From the NCBI RefSeq assembly GCF_900102085.1, contig NZ_FMVM01000016.1, positions 62,001 to 126,000 of the forward strand: a stretch of 64,000 nt of DNA, read 5' to 3'. Made by a program: the position numbers and the translations under genes. The DNA is from Paenibacillus polysaccharolyticus. GTDB lineage: Bacteria > Bacillota > Bacilli > Paenibacillales > Paenibacillaceae. Below the pieces are notes generated by a model that was given only the letters and a program-made list of their open reading frames with translations, made no database searches and was not told the origin of the DNA. This document shows, piece after piece, positions 31,711 through 40,292 of the stretch (its first letter is position 1; every line of letters begins with the position of its first letter).

Positions 31711-33426
31711 CTATGCACCAAACTGCGCATAGTGCAGGCGACTGTAAATACCGCCAGAAGCAAGCAGTTCCTCATGACGTCCCTGTTCCGTGATGCCTTG
31801 CTCGGCCACGACCACGATGCGGTCTGCGTTTTTGATCGTCGCCAGCCTGTGGGCAATGACCAGTGTGGTTCGTCCCTCAGACAACTCCGCGAGGGATTGC
31901 TGAATCGCGGCTTCCGTCTCGGTATCGAGCGCAGACGTCGCTTCATCCAGAATCAGAATCGGTGGATTCTTCAGGAACATACGAGCGATAGACAAACGCT
32001 GCTTTTGTCCACCGGACAGCTTCACGCCGCGTTCTCCAATCAGTGTATCCAGCCCTTCCGGCATGGACAGAATCAAGGATTCCATCTGGGCCCGACGAGC
32101 CGCCATCCAGATTTCTTCTTCCGATGCATCCAGTTTGCCATACGCAATATTTTCCCGAATCGTCCCATCGAAGAGGAACACATCTTGCTGCACGATCCCG
32201 ATCTGACTGCGTAAGGAATCCAGTGTCATGTGCTGAATGTCCTGACCATCAATCGTGATGCGCCCTTCCAGCACATCATAGAATCGCGGCAGCAGACTGC
32301 AAAGTGTTGTTTTCCCAGCACCCGATGGACCGACCAGAGCTACCGTTTCACCGGCACGAACACTTAGATTGATACCCTGAATGACCGGCTCTTGATCCGA
32401 ATAACCGAAAGTCACTTGCTCGTAACGAATGTCTCCACGTAGATGGGATACCGGAACAGCATTAGGGCGGTCCCTGACCTCCGGTTCCATATCAAGCAAG
32501 TCCGTATACCGTTTGAAACCTGCAATGCCTTTAGGATATGTCTCTATAACCGAATTAATCTTCTGAATGGGTGTCAGGAACACATTGGACAACATAATAA
32601 AGGCAATAAACTCACCATAGGTCATGCTGCCGTTAATGACAAACCACGTTCCGCATACGAGCACAAACAACGATACCAGCTTCATCAGCACATAACTGAT
32701 GGAAGAGTTCCACGCCATAATTTTGTATGCAACCAGCTTGGTTTGACGGAAACGACCGTTGTTTACAGCGAATTGTGCTTTTTCATACTCTTCATTGGCA
32801 AAAGCCTGAACCACGCGAATACCCGTAATGTTGTTTTCAACACGAGCATTGAAATCGGCAATATCCCCGAACATTCGGCTGAAGGCTTTGGACATTTTGT
32901 TCCCGAAATACAAAGATAGATAGATAATCAGCGGCACAATGATAAACGTCAGAATCGCCAGATTCCCATTAATGCTCATCATGATACTGAAGGCACCGAC
33001 CAATGTCATCACGGCAATAAATACATCCTCCGGACCATGGTGGGCAATCTCTCCGATATCCATCAAATCATTCGTCATGCGGGATACCAGATGTCCGGTC
33101 TTCGTATTATCAAAATAACGGAAGGATAACTTCTGTACGTGATTGAACAGACTTTTACGCATATCCGTCTCGATATTGATCCCCAGCTTATGTCCCCAAT
33201 AGGTTACAACGTAATTCAGGAATGAGTTCAGCAAGTAAATGCCCAGCAGTCCTAGACACGCCCATAGAATCCAATCCCAGCGTCCACCTGGCAGCAGATC
33301 ATCTACAACCCGGTTCACAGCTAGCGGAAAAGCCAGCTCCAGCAACGCAACCAGAATTGCACAGGTGAAGTCCAGAATGAACAGTTTTTTGTACGGCCTA
33401 TAATAGGCAAAAAAACGACGAAGCAT
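31711..33426 (-). CDS. ABC transporter, fused permease-ATPase (exporter half)
   Basis: 571 aa. Residues 1-310 are a six-helix type-1 exporter domain; residues ~330-571 the ATPase with Walker A GPSGAGKTT, signature LSGGQKQRLS, Walker B ILILDEATSALD and H-loop IAHRLAT. Works as a homodimer or with a partner. It lies 53 bp after two iron-siderophore permease genes, under the same Fur-like box, as in Bacillus operons where an exporter accompanies siderophore uptake. The cargo is not known. Confidence 0.9.
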   Translation of the reverse strand: MLRRFFAYYRPYKKLFILDFTCAILVALLELAFPLAVNRVVDDLLPGGRWDWILWACLGLLGIYLLNSFLNYVVTYWGHKLGINIETDMRKSLFNHVQKLSFRYFDNTKTGHLVSRMTNDLMDIGEIAHHGPEDVFIAVMTLVGAFSIMMSINGNLAILTFIIVPLIIYLSLYFGNKMSKAFSRMFGDIADFNARVENNITGIRVVQAFANEEYEKAQFAVNNGRFRQTKLVAYKIMAWNSSISYVLMKLVSLFVLVCGTWFVINGSMTYGEFIAFIMLSNVFLTPIQKINSVIETYPKGIAGFKRYTDLLDMEPEVRDRPNAVPVSHLRGDIRYEQVTFGYSDQEPVIQGINLSVRAGETVALVGPSGAGKTTLCSLLPRFYDVLEGRITIDGQDIQHMTLDSLRSQIGIVQQDVFLFDGTIRENIAYGKLDASEEEIWMAARRAQMESLILSMPEGLDTLIGERGVKLSGGQKQRLSIARMFLKNPPILILDEATSALDTETEAAIQQSLAELSEGRTTLVIAHRLATIKNADRIVVVAEQGITEQGRHEELLASGGIYSRLHYAQFGA

Positions 33427-33479
33427 AAACCTAGTTCCCCCTTACGGCAATCCTCCGTCAACATGATGATGATTACCTT

Positions 33480-34511
33480 CTATTTCGTCCTGCTTAAAAG
33501 ATACAGGAAGTATGGTGTACCCAGAATTGCAACGAGAATACCGGCTGGAATCTCCGAAGGTTGCAAAATGACACGTCCCAGCGTATCCGCGACCAAAACG
33601 AGCAATGACCCAACCAGTGCAGATGCAGGTAGCAAAAACTGATGTTTTGGCCCAACGAGACGACGCGCCAGATGAGGCCCAATTAGGCCAACAAAACCGA
33701 TACCGCCGCTTACAGACACACAGGCTCCTGCCAAAACAGCTGCTGCAGCAAGCAAAATCATACGTTCACGCTCTACAGGAGCACCGAGACCACTTGCTGT
33801 CTGATCCCCAAGATTCAATACGTTCAGTACACGTGCCTTCGCCAGTACCAACGGTACAAGCACCAGGATAAATGGCAACAGTGCCCAAACAAACTTCCAA
33901 TTCGAGCCCCAAATGCTTCCTGCAAGCCAAGTGGCCACAAATTGATATTTCTCGGGACTAAGTCGCAACGTTAACACGATCATAGCTGAACTGATACCGG
34001 CTGCGATCCCGATTCCCGTGAGCAACATACGGGTTGGCAAGATGCCCTCCCCTTTTTTGTAGGAAAGGATATAGATTAGAAATGCTGCAAAGCTTGCGCC
34101 AATCAGCGCAAGGATCGGAAGCAGAAAGATCGGAGCTGCTGTCGTCGTTGGAAAAAAAGAAACAAACAGCATGACCATAAGCCCCGCTCCTGCATTAATA
34201 CCTAGAATCCCGGGATCGGCGAGTGCGTTCCGCGATACCCCTTGCAGGATACAGCCCGACAACGCCAGACCCGCCCCGATTAGAACAGCAATCACAATAC
34301 GAGGCAGTCTGAATTCAAACAGGATCAGCTCCTGTTTCGGTGTACCGCTGCCAAACAACGTCCGTAAAACCTCCAGCGGTGAAAGCTTGGTAAAGCCGGT
34401 ATTCATACTGATAATAAACGCTGTAATAATCAAAAGACCAAGCACAATAAGAACAACGATCCCTTTTGTTTTCTTTTTGCGCTCTGCGCCAACCATAGTT
34501 GAGGAACCCAT
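33480..34511 (-). CDS. FecCD-family iron-siderophore ABC permease
   Basis: 343 aa, about ten TM helices. Family signatures: FRLPRIVIAVLIGAGLALSG, RNALADPGILGINAGAG and GGIGFVGLIGPHLARRLVG with the coupling helix. It forms a heterodimer with the neighbouring FecCD protein to import ferric siderophores, using an external ATPase (e.g. YusV/FhuC type) not encoded here. ATG follows the upstream TAA by 1 nt, with AGGAGG inside the upstream gene end. Similar to Bacillus YfhA/FeuC. Confidence 0.93.
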   Translation of the reverse strand: MGSSTMVGAERKKKTKGIVVLIVLGLLIITAFIISMNTGFTKLSPLEVLRTLFGSGTPKQELILFEFRLPRIVIAVLIGAGLALSGCILQGVSRNALADPGILGINAGAGLMVMLFVSFFPTTTAAPIFLLPILALIGASFAAFLIYILSYKKGEGILPTRMLLTGIGIAAGISSAMIVLTLRLSPEKYQFVATWLAGSIWGSNWKFVWALLPFILVLVPLVLAKARVLNVLNLGDQTASGLGAPVERERMILLAAAAVLAGACVSVSGGIGFVGLIGPHLARRLVGPKHQFLLPASALVGSLLVLVADTLGRVILQPSEIPAGILVAILGTPYFLYLLSRTK

Positions 34512-34512
34512 C

Positions 34513-35568
34513 TTACAGCGTCCTCCTTTCTTTCCGCGCCAGATACAGGAAGAACGGCACCCCGATGAGGGCTACCAATGCGCCAATCGGCGTTTCGTAA
34601 GGCGGGTTAATCATACGTGCTGCCAGATCCGAAAATACAAGCAAAAGGCTGCCCATCACGGCTGAACAAGGAATGATCCAGCGATAATCGACCCCAACCA
34701 GCTTCCGGGTAAGGTGGGGGATGATCAGACCGACAAATCCGACCGCACCCACGACAGATACTGCAGTACCCGCCAGAATAAGTACGACAATCAGACCGAC
34801 AAGCTTGATCACACCGGTACGCTGTCCCAATCCGACCGCGATCTCCTCCCCAAGACTGAGTAGCGTAATTGAACGCGAGATGATCATGCCAACGATCAGT
34901 GCAGCGAGCACCCAAGGAAACATCACTTCAAGCTGAGACCATTTTGTTCCGGCTACCCCTCCGGCAGTCCAGAACGCCAAGTCTTGTCCGATTCTGAAGT
35001 AGAGCGCAATCCCCTCACTCAGCGCAGACAACATAGCCGATACCGCGGCTCCAGCCAGCACGAGACGCAGCGGCGTCAGGCCTGATCGGGATGCTGCACC
35101 GAAACCATACACAAGCAGCACGCCAAGTCCTGCTCCTAAGAAGGAATACATAATAATGTACATGTACGGCAAACCCGGGAAAAAGGCAAAACAGATCGCC
35201 AGTGCAAATCCGGCACCAGCGTTCAGGCCAAGCAGTCCCGAATCGGCGAGTGGATTCCGGGTCATACCTTGCATAATCGCACCAGCAACAGCGAAGCAAG
35301 CCCCAACCATCGCTCCGCCCAAAATACGCGGTAACCGAATCTCCCATATGATCTGATGGGGCGTCAAGTCAGGGTTAAAGTTAAATACCGCCTGCCAGAC
35401 CACGCCAAGTTGAATATCAGCAGCACCAAATGAAATAGACAACGCCATGCCCAGAGCAAGTAGCAGAATACCGCCTGTTAGAATGAGAGTGGCTGCCCAT
35501 GGGCGTGTATGGATTTTCGCTGTAGGTGACTCCTCATTTGATTGTGTGGAAGAACTGTTCAAGTTCAT
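34513..35568 (-). CDS. FecCD-family iron-siderophore ABC permease
   Basis: 351 aa, second subunit of the pair, first gene of the operon. Signatures are IRLPRILGGAMVGACFAVAG, RNPLADSGLLGLNAGAGF and VGFVGLIIPHLTRKLVG. The N-terminus is polar (Ser/Thr/Glu-rich, ~25 residues). No substrate-binding lipoprotein or ATPase gene lies nearby, so these must be supplied from another locus. AGGTGGA precedes ATG. Regulated in all likelihood by Fur through the box at 35648-35662. Confidence 0.93.
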   Translation of the reverse strand: MNLNSSSTQSNEESPTAKIHTRPWAATLILTGGILLLALGMALSISFGAADIQLGVVWQAVFNFNPDLTPHQIIWEIRLPRILGGAMVGACFAVAGAIMQGMTRNPLADSGLLGLNAGAGFALAICFAFFPGLPYMYIIMYSFLGAGLGVLLVYGFGAASRSGLTPLRLVLAGAAVSAMLSALSEGIALYFRIGQDLAFWTAGGVAGTKWSQLEVMFPWVLAALIVGMIISRSITLLSLGEEIAVGLGQRTGVIKLVGLIVVLILAGTAVSVVGAVGFVGLIIPHLTRKLVGVDYRWIIPCSAVMGSLLLVFSDLAARMINPPYETPIGALVALIGVPFFLYLARKERRTL

Positions 35569-35647
35569 ACTTGTCCACCTGTGTTATGAGTGACGCTTAT
35601 TAATCTTATGTACATAACAATCACCTCTCCAAAAATACCGCTTCTAT

Positions 35648-35662
35648 TGATATTGATTCTCA
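35648..35662. promoter_or_regulatory. Fur box upstream of the siderophore permease operon
   Basis: TGAGAAT-C-AATATCA (minus sense) matches the 7-1-7 consensus TGATAATnATTATCA at 12 of 14 positions, 80 bp before the first permease gene. Confidence 0.75.
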
Positions 35663-35756
35663 TTCCCATAGAACATTGTAAGGGAATCCTTCCAGTCTGG
35701 CAATGGACAAAAAGGACAACTTTCTTGCAGATATGAATATTTTCGCATGAATATGC

Positions 35757-35796
35757 ATAAAAAAGGCCACACAGAGCTTCATTGCTCCTGTGTGGC
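35757..35796 (-). terminator. Intrinsic terminator after the glycerophosphodiesterase gene
   Basis: GCCACACAG/CTGTGTGGC stem with a 14-nt loop, then TTTTTT on the minus strand. Confidence 0.9.
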
Positions 35797-35836
35797 ACTC
35801 ATACGATAACTTTACATACGATAACCTTACATATCT

Positions 35837-36595
35837 TTATTTGATTCCAATATTCGCTGAGCGAGTCCGAGCGGTCATCAATGAAGCAAGTACATCCGGA
35901 AGATCGGTGATGATGCCTTGTACTCCCATATCCATCATCAACTCCATATCGCCGGGATCATTCACGGTAAACGGATAGGTGACTATACCTTGCGCAAGAG
36001 CAGCAGTTACTTCCTCTTTAGCCACAGCCAGCTTATACGGATGAAGGCCCGATGCCTCAAGTTTAGCCGCGTAATCATAAGGACGATACAACTTCTCCAT
36101 ATATAAAAGCGCTGTACGAATGTCCGGCGCGATTCGCTTACACTTCACAAGCGAGGCATGATTAAAGCTGGATAGAACAACCTGTTGCTCCATGTTCCAC
36201 TCCCGAATAACCTGAATGATCTTCTCTTCCATCCCCTTGTATGGCACGATGCCATTTTTCAACTCTACATTAAGCAGAATTCTCTTGCCTTGCACCAGGT
36301 TAAACAACATTTCCAGTGAAGGTATAGGCTCTCCGGCAAAATCCGCATGAAACCAGGAGCCTGCATCAAGAGTGCGCAATGTATCATAAGTGAAATCTTT
36401 AACCCAACCCTCGCTTCCCGCCGTCCGTTGTAAAGTTTCATCATGAATTAACACCAACCGGCCATCGGCTGACATCTGCACATCCGTCTCAATTCCCGTT
36501 GCCCCCAGCTCTAGCGCTCGCTCAAACGCAATCATCGTGTTTTCCGGGCATACCGCAGATGCACCACGGTGGGCAATAATTTCGATTTTGTTCAA
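35837..36595 (-). CDS. Glycerophosphodiester phosphodiesterase
   Basis: 252 aa GDPD of the UgpQ/YqiK cytosolic type: cleaves glycerophosphodiesters to glycerol-3-phosphate and an alcohol. Catalytic His in IIAHRGASAVCPENT, metal ligands in GIETDVQMS, second His in LVLIHDETLQRT; later LLNVELK holds another ligand Glu. No signal peptide, so intracellular. Single gene between the Fur-controlled operon and the terminator at 35757. Confidence 0.94.
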   Translation of the reverse strand: MNKIEIIAHRGASAVCPENTMIAFERALELGATGIETDVQMSADGRLVLIHDETLQRTAGSEGWVKDFTYDTLRTLDAGSWFHADFAGEPIPSLEMLFNLVQGKRILLNVELKNGIVPYKGMEEKIIQVIREWNMEQQVVLSSFNHASLVKCKRIAPDIRTALLYMEKLYRPYDYAAKLEASGLHPYKLAVAKEEVTAALAQGIVTYPFTVNDPGDMELMMDMGVQGIITDLPDVLASLMTARTRSANIGIK

Positions 36596-36753
36596 TCCAG
36601 ACCCTCCTGCATTTAAAAGTGGATTCTATGAACTTTCACTATATACACCATTTGTCATACACGTATTAAGAGAGCGTATAATTTTATACTGGCTTGTTCA
36701 TTCAGCACGGGTCTAACATTTAAAGGGCTGGGGATTCACTCATTTTTGCGAAC

Positions 36754-36945
36754 TCAATCTAAAAACCAACATAATATAATATCAGTCGTAGACAACTGCA
36801 CTCCGCTGTAAGGAGGTTGCCCTTTGAAACCGTTGAAATCACGAACAAGGAAGCACTCGATCTCTTCCAAATCTTGCTCTGCCCAAAAGTGCTCATCACA
36901 CCATTCAGCGAAGAATAGATCAGAACCCGGATCGAAAATCAGCAC
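36754..36945 (-). CDS. Possible 63-aa acidic protein (conflicts with plus-strand ORF)
   Basis: GTG at 36945 has GGGAGG 7 nt upstream. The product is acidic and aromatic (LFFAEWCDEHFWAEQDLEE, FLVRDFNGF), and its codon use looks natural. It overlaps the plus-strand frame at 36824-37174 almost fully on the other strand. Composition favours this one over the N-terminal half of the plus frame. No family is recognised. Confidence 0.4.
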   Translation of the reverse strand: MLIFDPGSDLFFAEWCDEHFWAEQDLEEIECFLVRDFNGFKGQPPYSGVQLSTTDIILCWFLD

Positions 36946-37174
36946 GTCAAGACCTCCCGGATCACGACAAACGATTCCGCGAGCTTCTGTTCGAGGACTC
37001 TCTTTACCTGACAGAACAAGTAATCAGTCCGGCGTCATCGAACCCAAACAAAATAAACTGGATAAACTGGCCTTTGTTGCGGCTATCCTTGCACTGATTG
37101 CTTCTGCTATTGGACTATACATTGCTTGGAAAACACTTATTCTGCCCAGCGATACTACGGAAATCGTCGTATAG
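36824..37174 (+). CDS. Possible 116-aa protein with C-terminal TM helix
   Basis: TTG at 36824 has a perfect AAGGAGG 7 nt upstream. The first ~70 residues are Ser/Arg/Lys-rich with many rare Arg codons, as antisense frames often are. The last ~45 look genuine: NKLDKLAFVAAILALIASA and GLYIAWKTLIL form one membrane helix, like small XhlA-type proteins. The true gene may be only the 3' part, but that part has no ATG. Confidence 0.4.
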   Translation: MKPLKSRTRKHSISSKSCSAQKCSSHHSAKNRSEPGSKISTSRPPGSRQTIPRASVRGLSLPDRTSNQSGVIEPKQNKLDKLAFVAAILALIASAIGLYIAWKTLILPSDTTEIVV

Positions 37175-37345
37175 TTTCCAAGTAGATAGCTCTATCTCAT
37201 TGCTATGGGATGGAGGTCTTTTTTTAGGCGCAAGCAAAAAAACCGTTCCCCTGAAACGCCGGCAGCCGCCGGCGTCTCTTTGGAAAGGCCATTTTCTTCG
37301 AATGATGCCATGAGTCAGCATGCACCTGTTATAGAATGGTCTGAA

Positions 37346-37474
37346 TTACAGTACGAATGTGCGGGAGATGATAACCAGCAGGATAAACAACACCAGGATT
37401 GCGCCTGTTGATGTCCATACACCACCACCGAAACCTCCACAGTAGCCGTAACCTGCTCCTTTGAGATCGCTCAT
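37346..37474 (-). CDS. YjcZ-family sporulation mini-protein
   Basis: 42 aa. Glycine-rich head (YGYCGGFGGGVW) then a hydrophobic helix (AILVLFILLVIISRTFVL), exactly the YjcZ/SscA-like pattern of small spore-associated proteins in Bacillales. GAGGGGAG lies upstream of ATG 37474. A second member is at 51609-51731. Confidence 0.85.
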   Translation of the reverse strand: MSDLKGAGYGYCGGFGGGVWTSTGAILVLFILLVIISRTFVL

Positions 37475-37596
37475 GAGTGACACTCCCCTCTTCATCAAAG
37501 TACACTATAGACTATGTCCGCAAGTGTTATTTGCTTGGGCAGATGAGGAAGTTTTTCTCTTGAGGTAACAGGTTAACAACTCCATTTCTTTGGCCG

Positions 37597-38181
37597 TTAC
37601 TTACCGCTGAGTTCAGACCATTTCTGAGTCAATTCCTTAGGGATGTAGGCAGCCATCTGAGCAAGTAGTTCAGCCGGATCAGACTCAAGACTCCACAAAC
37701 TGAGATGTGATGTGTTGGAGAAGCCTTCGTGCACACTGTGCTCCACCATTTTCATAAGTGGTTCATAATAACCGTTGACATTCAAAAGGCCAACAGGTTT
37801 GCGATGAATGCCGATCTGTGCCCAGCACAGTACCTCGAACAATTCTTCAAACGTGCCCATCCCACCCGGAAGTGCGATAAATCCATCGGATAACTGTGCC
37901 ATCGTTGACTTCCGTTCATGCATCGTACCCACTTCAATCAGTTGAGTAAGCCCGCCGTGAACCACCTCACCCCGGAATAAACCCGTAGGCATAACCCCAA
38001 TCACTTCTCCGCCTGCCTCGAGAGCCGCATCCGCGACTGCCCCCATCAAACCCATACAAGACCCGCCATAGACCAGGGCATATCCGCTGCCCGCAATCTG
38101 TTCCCCCAAAAGGGAAGCGTGCTTAATATAATCAGGATGATTTCCCGGGTTAGACCCTGCAAAAACACATATCCGTTTCAA
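37597..38181 (-). CDS. LOG family protein (TIGR00730)
   Basis: 194 aa. LOG enzymes release free cytokinin-like bases from nucleoside 5'-monophosphates (phosphoribohydrolase). Signatures are [25 protein letters not shown] and the active-site [12 protein letters not shown]. In bacteria the physiological substrate is uncertain. The start is ATG 38181; AAAAAGGAG lies upstream. Directly upstream stands MITE-like repeat copy 1, which must carry or tolerate the promoter. Confidence 0.92.
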   Translation of the reverse strand: MKRICVFAGSNPGNHPDYIKHASLLGEQIAGSGYALVYGGSCMGLMGAVADAALEAGGEVIGVMPTGLFRGEVVHGGLTQLIEVGTMHERKSTMAQLSDGFIALPGGMGTFEELFEVLCWAQIGIHRKPVGLLNVNGYYEPLMKMVEHSVHEGFSNTSHLSLWSLESDPAELLAQMAAYIPKELTQKWSELSGK

Positions 38182-38200
38182 GTGGTTTCACTCCTTTTTG

Positions 38201-38400
38201 AGATCTATCTCAGTTGGACTAAAATATTTACATGGACACTCCGATGACAGAATAACCTTCCAATCACTGTTATCCCCAGATTTTTTCGATTCCCTTTTTC
38301 AAAGGAAAAATCCGGTGATAAAGGCGAACGCTTCGCTTTTTCAGGTTTTTTCTGTCCTCTCCGTTTCTGTGTAAATGATTAGTTCAACTTATCTATCTCC
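38201..38400. repeat. MITE-like hairpin repeat, copy 1
   Basis: Core 38213-38388 (about 176 bp) starts GTTGGACTAAAATATTTACA and ends with the inverse of GTTGAACTAATCATTTACAC, giving imperfect terminal inverted repeats of ~45 bp. The interior holds further palindromes (CCAGATTTTTTCG...AAAAATCCGG and GCGAACGCTTCGC). It is ~80% similar to copy 2 at 39128. No ORF. ATCTATCTC occurs on both flanks and may be a target duplication. Confidence 0.75.
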
Positions 38401-38535
38401 TTAGTATACAGTATAAGTGTCATTGCTATGTTACAGCACGTTAACAGAACTCATGCAAAACGTTATATGAAGTTTGAAATCGTTTATTTCTTTGCTTCTC
38501 CATGTTGCTTTCATACGCCTCCCGCTAAAAAAAGA

Positions 38536-38571
38536 GAAAAAAATACCCGGCCGTTTGCAGCCGGCCGGGTT
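38536..38571 (-). terminator. Intrinsic terminator after the 38681 gene
   Basis: ACCCGGCCG/CGGCCGGGT stem with an 8-nt loop, followed by ATTTTTTT on the minus strand. Confidence 0.85.
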
Positions 38572-38680
38572 CCCAAATCCATACACATTCATTTAGAAGG
38601 GGTTGTTACTACCTACTATAAGATCGAAACATTAATGCTGTATGATCGCAATATGAAATACATATTAAATTTCAACCAGA

Positions 38681-39100
38681 CTATCGTATGCCGCGCCGCG
38701 AACGTACCACAAACATATGCTTGTCCTTGCGAAGCAAACGGCCGTCTTCAAGCTCGACCTGATCTTCGTCATGTCTTACAATCGTAGTGGATAACGCTAC
38801 AATTTTGGCACGCCGCCAAATCATAATCTGTGACTTGAAATAAATCGCATTTTCAAACTGCACTGCTTTTTTCATCACATATCCGATCTTGTGCACTTCA
38901 GAACGTGCTTTCTTCAGAGGCAGGCTTTCGTCCGGAAGTGGTTTGATCATTGCAATATTGTCAAACGATACTTTAATCCGTTTCGGTCCAATTCGAACAC
39001 ATTCCGTTTCTTCATCCCACTCCACCAGCGTTCCCTTCAGAGGCTCGCGAATTCCTGTTGCCCGGTATACTGCTACTTTTCGTCCAATCCAATGTCGCAA
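38681..39100 (-). CDS. Conserved hypothetical protein
   Basis: 139 aa basic soluble protein with strand-rich sequence (RKVAVYRATGIREPLKGTLV, VEWDEETECVRIGPKRIKVSF) reminiscent of Sm/SH3-like barrels, then YFKSQIMIWRRAKIVAL and a C-terminal RKDKHMFVVRSRRG. No family is named. TTG at 39100 is taken as start: GGAGG is 8 nt upstream, while the earlier in-frame TTG overlaps that site. It lies between the two MITE-like repeats; copy 2 forms its upstream region. Confidence 0.65.
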   Translation of the reverse strand: MRHWIGRKVAVYRATGIREPLKGTLVEWDEETECVRIGPKRIKVSFDNIAMIKPLPDESLPLKKARSEVHKIGYVMKKAVQFENAIYFKSQIMIWRRAKIVALSTTIVRHDEDQVELEDGRLLRKDKHMFVVRSRRGIR

Positions 39101-39127
39101 TGTGCTCGCCTCCAATCTATCTATATC

Positions 39128-39347
39128 CGTTGAACCAAAGATATTTACACAGACACTCCAATGACAGAAGAACCTGGAGAGTAGCGGTTATCCCCAGATT
39201 TTTTGATTCCCTTTTCCAAAGGGGAAAATCCGGTGATAAAGGCGAAGCGTATGCTTTCGATGCTAGCTTTCTTTCAGAAAGCTTTTAGCTTCGCTTTTTC
39301 AGGTTTTTTCTGTCCTCTCCGTTCCTTGTGTAAATGATTTGTTCAAC
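39128..39347. repeat. MITE-like hairpin repeat, copy 2
   Basis: 220 bp. The left end GTTGAACCAAAGATATTTAC and the inverse of the right end (GTTGAACAAATCATTTACAC) form terminal inverted repeats of ~46 bp. Compared with copy 1 it has ~38 extra bases in the centre, themselves palindromic (GCTTTCTTTC/GAAAGC region). Same orientation as copy 1. Its right edge touches the ung stop codon at 39352-39354. Confidence 0.75.
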
Positions 39348-39351
39348 ATAT

Positions 39352-40020
39352 CTAGTTTTCAGGTATTGTCCAATCGATCGGTTTAATACCCTTGGAGACG
39401 AGAAATTCATTCGCTTTGGAAAACGGCCTACTGCCAAGAAAGCCGCGATGTGCAGCTAAAGGGCTCGGATGTGTTGATTCGAGCACCAGATGTTTGTCTC
39501 TATTAATAAAAGCACCCTTCTTCTGAGCATGACTTCCCCATAGCATGTACACCATAGGCTCATTGCGTTCATTCAGCTCACGAATAACAGCATCCGTGAA
39601 CGTTTGCCACCCCAAGGCCTGATGAGAATTCGGCTGACTCTCCCGAACCGTCAGAACCGCATTTAGCAACAACACACCCTGCTCTGCCCAGTGAATAAGT
39701 GAACCGTGCTTTGGAACAGGCACACCCAGATCGGCCTGAAGTTCCTTATATATATTTTTCAGTGAAGGCGGTACGCGCACCCCCGGTCTGACCGAGAAAC
39801 TTAATCCATGCGCCTGCCCCGCTCCGTGATAAGGATCTTGACCAATAATAACGGCTTTCACCCGATGATACGGGGTCAACTTCAAGGCAGAGAACAAATC
39901 TTCCTTGGGCGGGTAGACAGTCTGTGTTTTATATTCAGCAGCGAGCGCATAACGAATCTTGTCAAAATACTCCGCTTCCGTCTCCTGCTGTAACACCTCA
40001 TCCCAATCATTTCCAAACAT
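39352..40020 (-). CDS. ung: Uracil-DNA glycosylase
   Basis: 222 aa family-1 UDG, removes uracil from DNA in base-excision repair. The catalytic Asp loop GQDPYHGAGQAHGLSFS, the LLLNAVLTVRESQPNSH segment and the HPSPLAAHRGFLGSRPF minor-groove loop with the catalytic His are all intact. ATG at 40020 follows AAAGGAG; the open frame extends 31 codons upstream without support. The stop lies right at the edge of repeat copy 2. Confidence 0.96.
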   Translation of the reverse strand: MFGNDWDEVLQQETEAEYFDKIRYALAAEYKTQTVYPPKEDLFSALKLTPYHRVKAVIIGQDPYHGAGQAHGLSFSVRPGVRVPPSLKNIYKELQADLGVPVPKHGSLIHWAEQGVLLLNAVLTVRESQPNSHQALGWQTFTDAVIRELNERNEPMVYMLWGSHAQKKGAFINRDKHLVLESTHPSPLAAHRGFLGSRPFSKANEFLVSKGIKPIDWTIPEN

Positions 40021-40204
40021 AATATTTAGGCTCCTTTCCCCTGATGAATACATATCCGTGTAGCCCGTTTGGAAGGGCTCTTCCCTGCAAGAGTCACATG
40101 TCCCACGACTCATAGACTATCCATCATTTTAACATAACCGTAGTCCACAGACCAGAAGTGTGCGATGAAGGGAAAGGAAACCGTTCAGATAAATAAAAGA
40201 ATCA

Positions 40205-40247
40205 CTCAAAAAGGGACGAAACAGAATACGTTCTGCTCCGCCCCTTC
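40205..40247 (-). terminator. Intrinsic terminator after the PatB-family gene
   Basis: AAGGGGCG/CGTCCCTT stem (one G-U) with inner CAGAA/TTCTG, followed by TTT on the minus strand. Confidence 0.75.
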
Positions 40248-40292
40248 AGTATTCATCTGTATATATCCGTGTTCATCGTAAAACGTCCAATG

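Noticed and set aside
35565-35798. 77-aa minus-strand ORF before the siderophore permeases
   Set aside because: It runs through the Fur box and the terminator at 35757; no ribosome site; it is the control region.
37205-37411. 68-aa plus-strand ORF
   Set aside because: Its 3' third is antisense to the YjcZ gene and it lacks a ribosome site.
38203-39350. Composite transposon made by the two repeats
   Set aside because: The repeats carry no transposase and the gene between them is an ordinary hypothetical; independent insertions are simpler.
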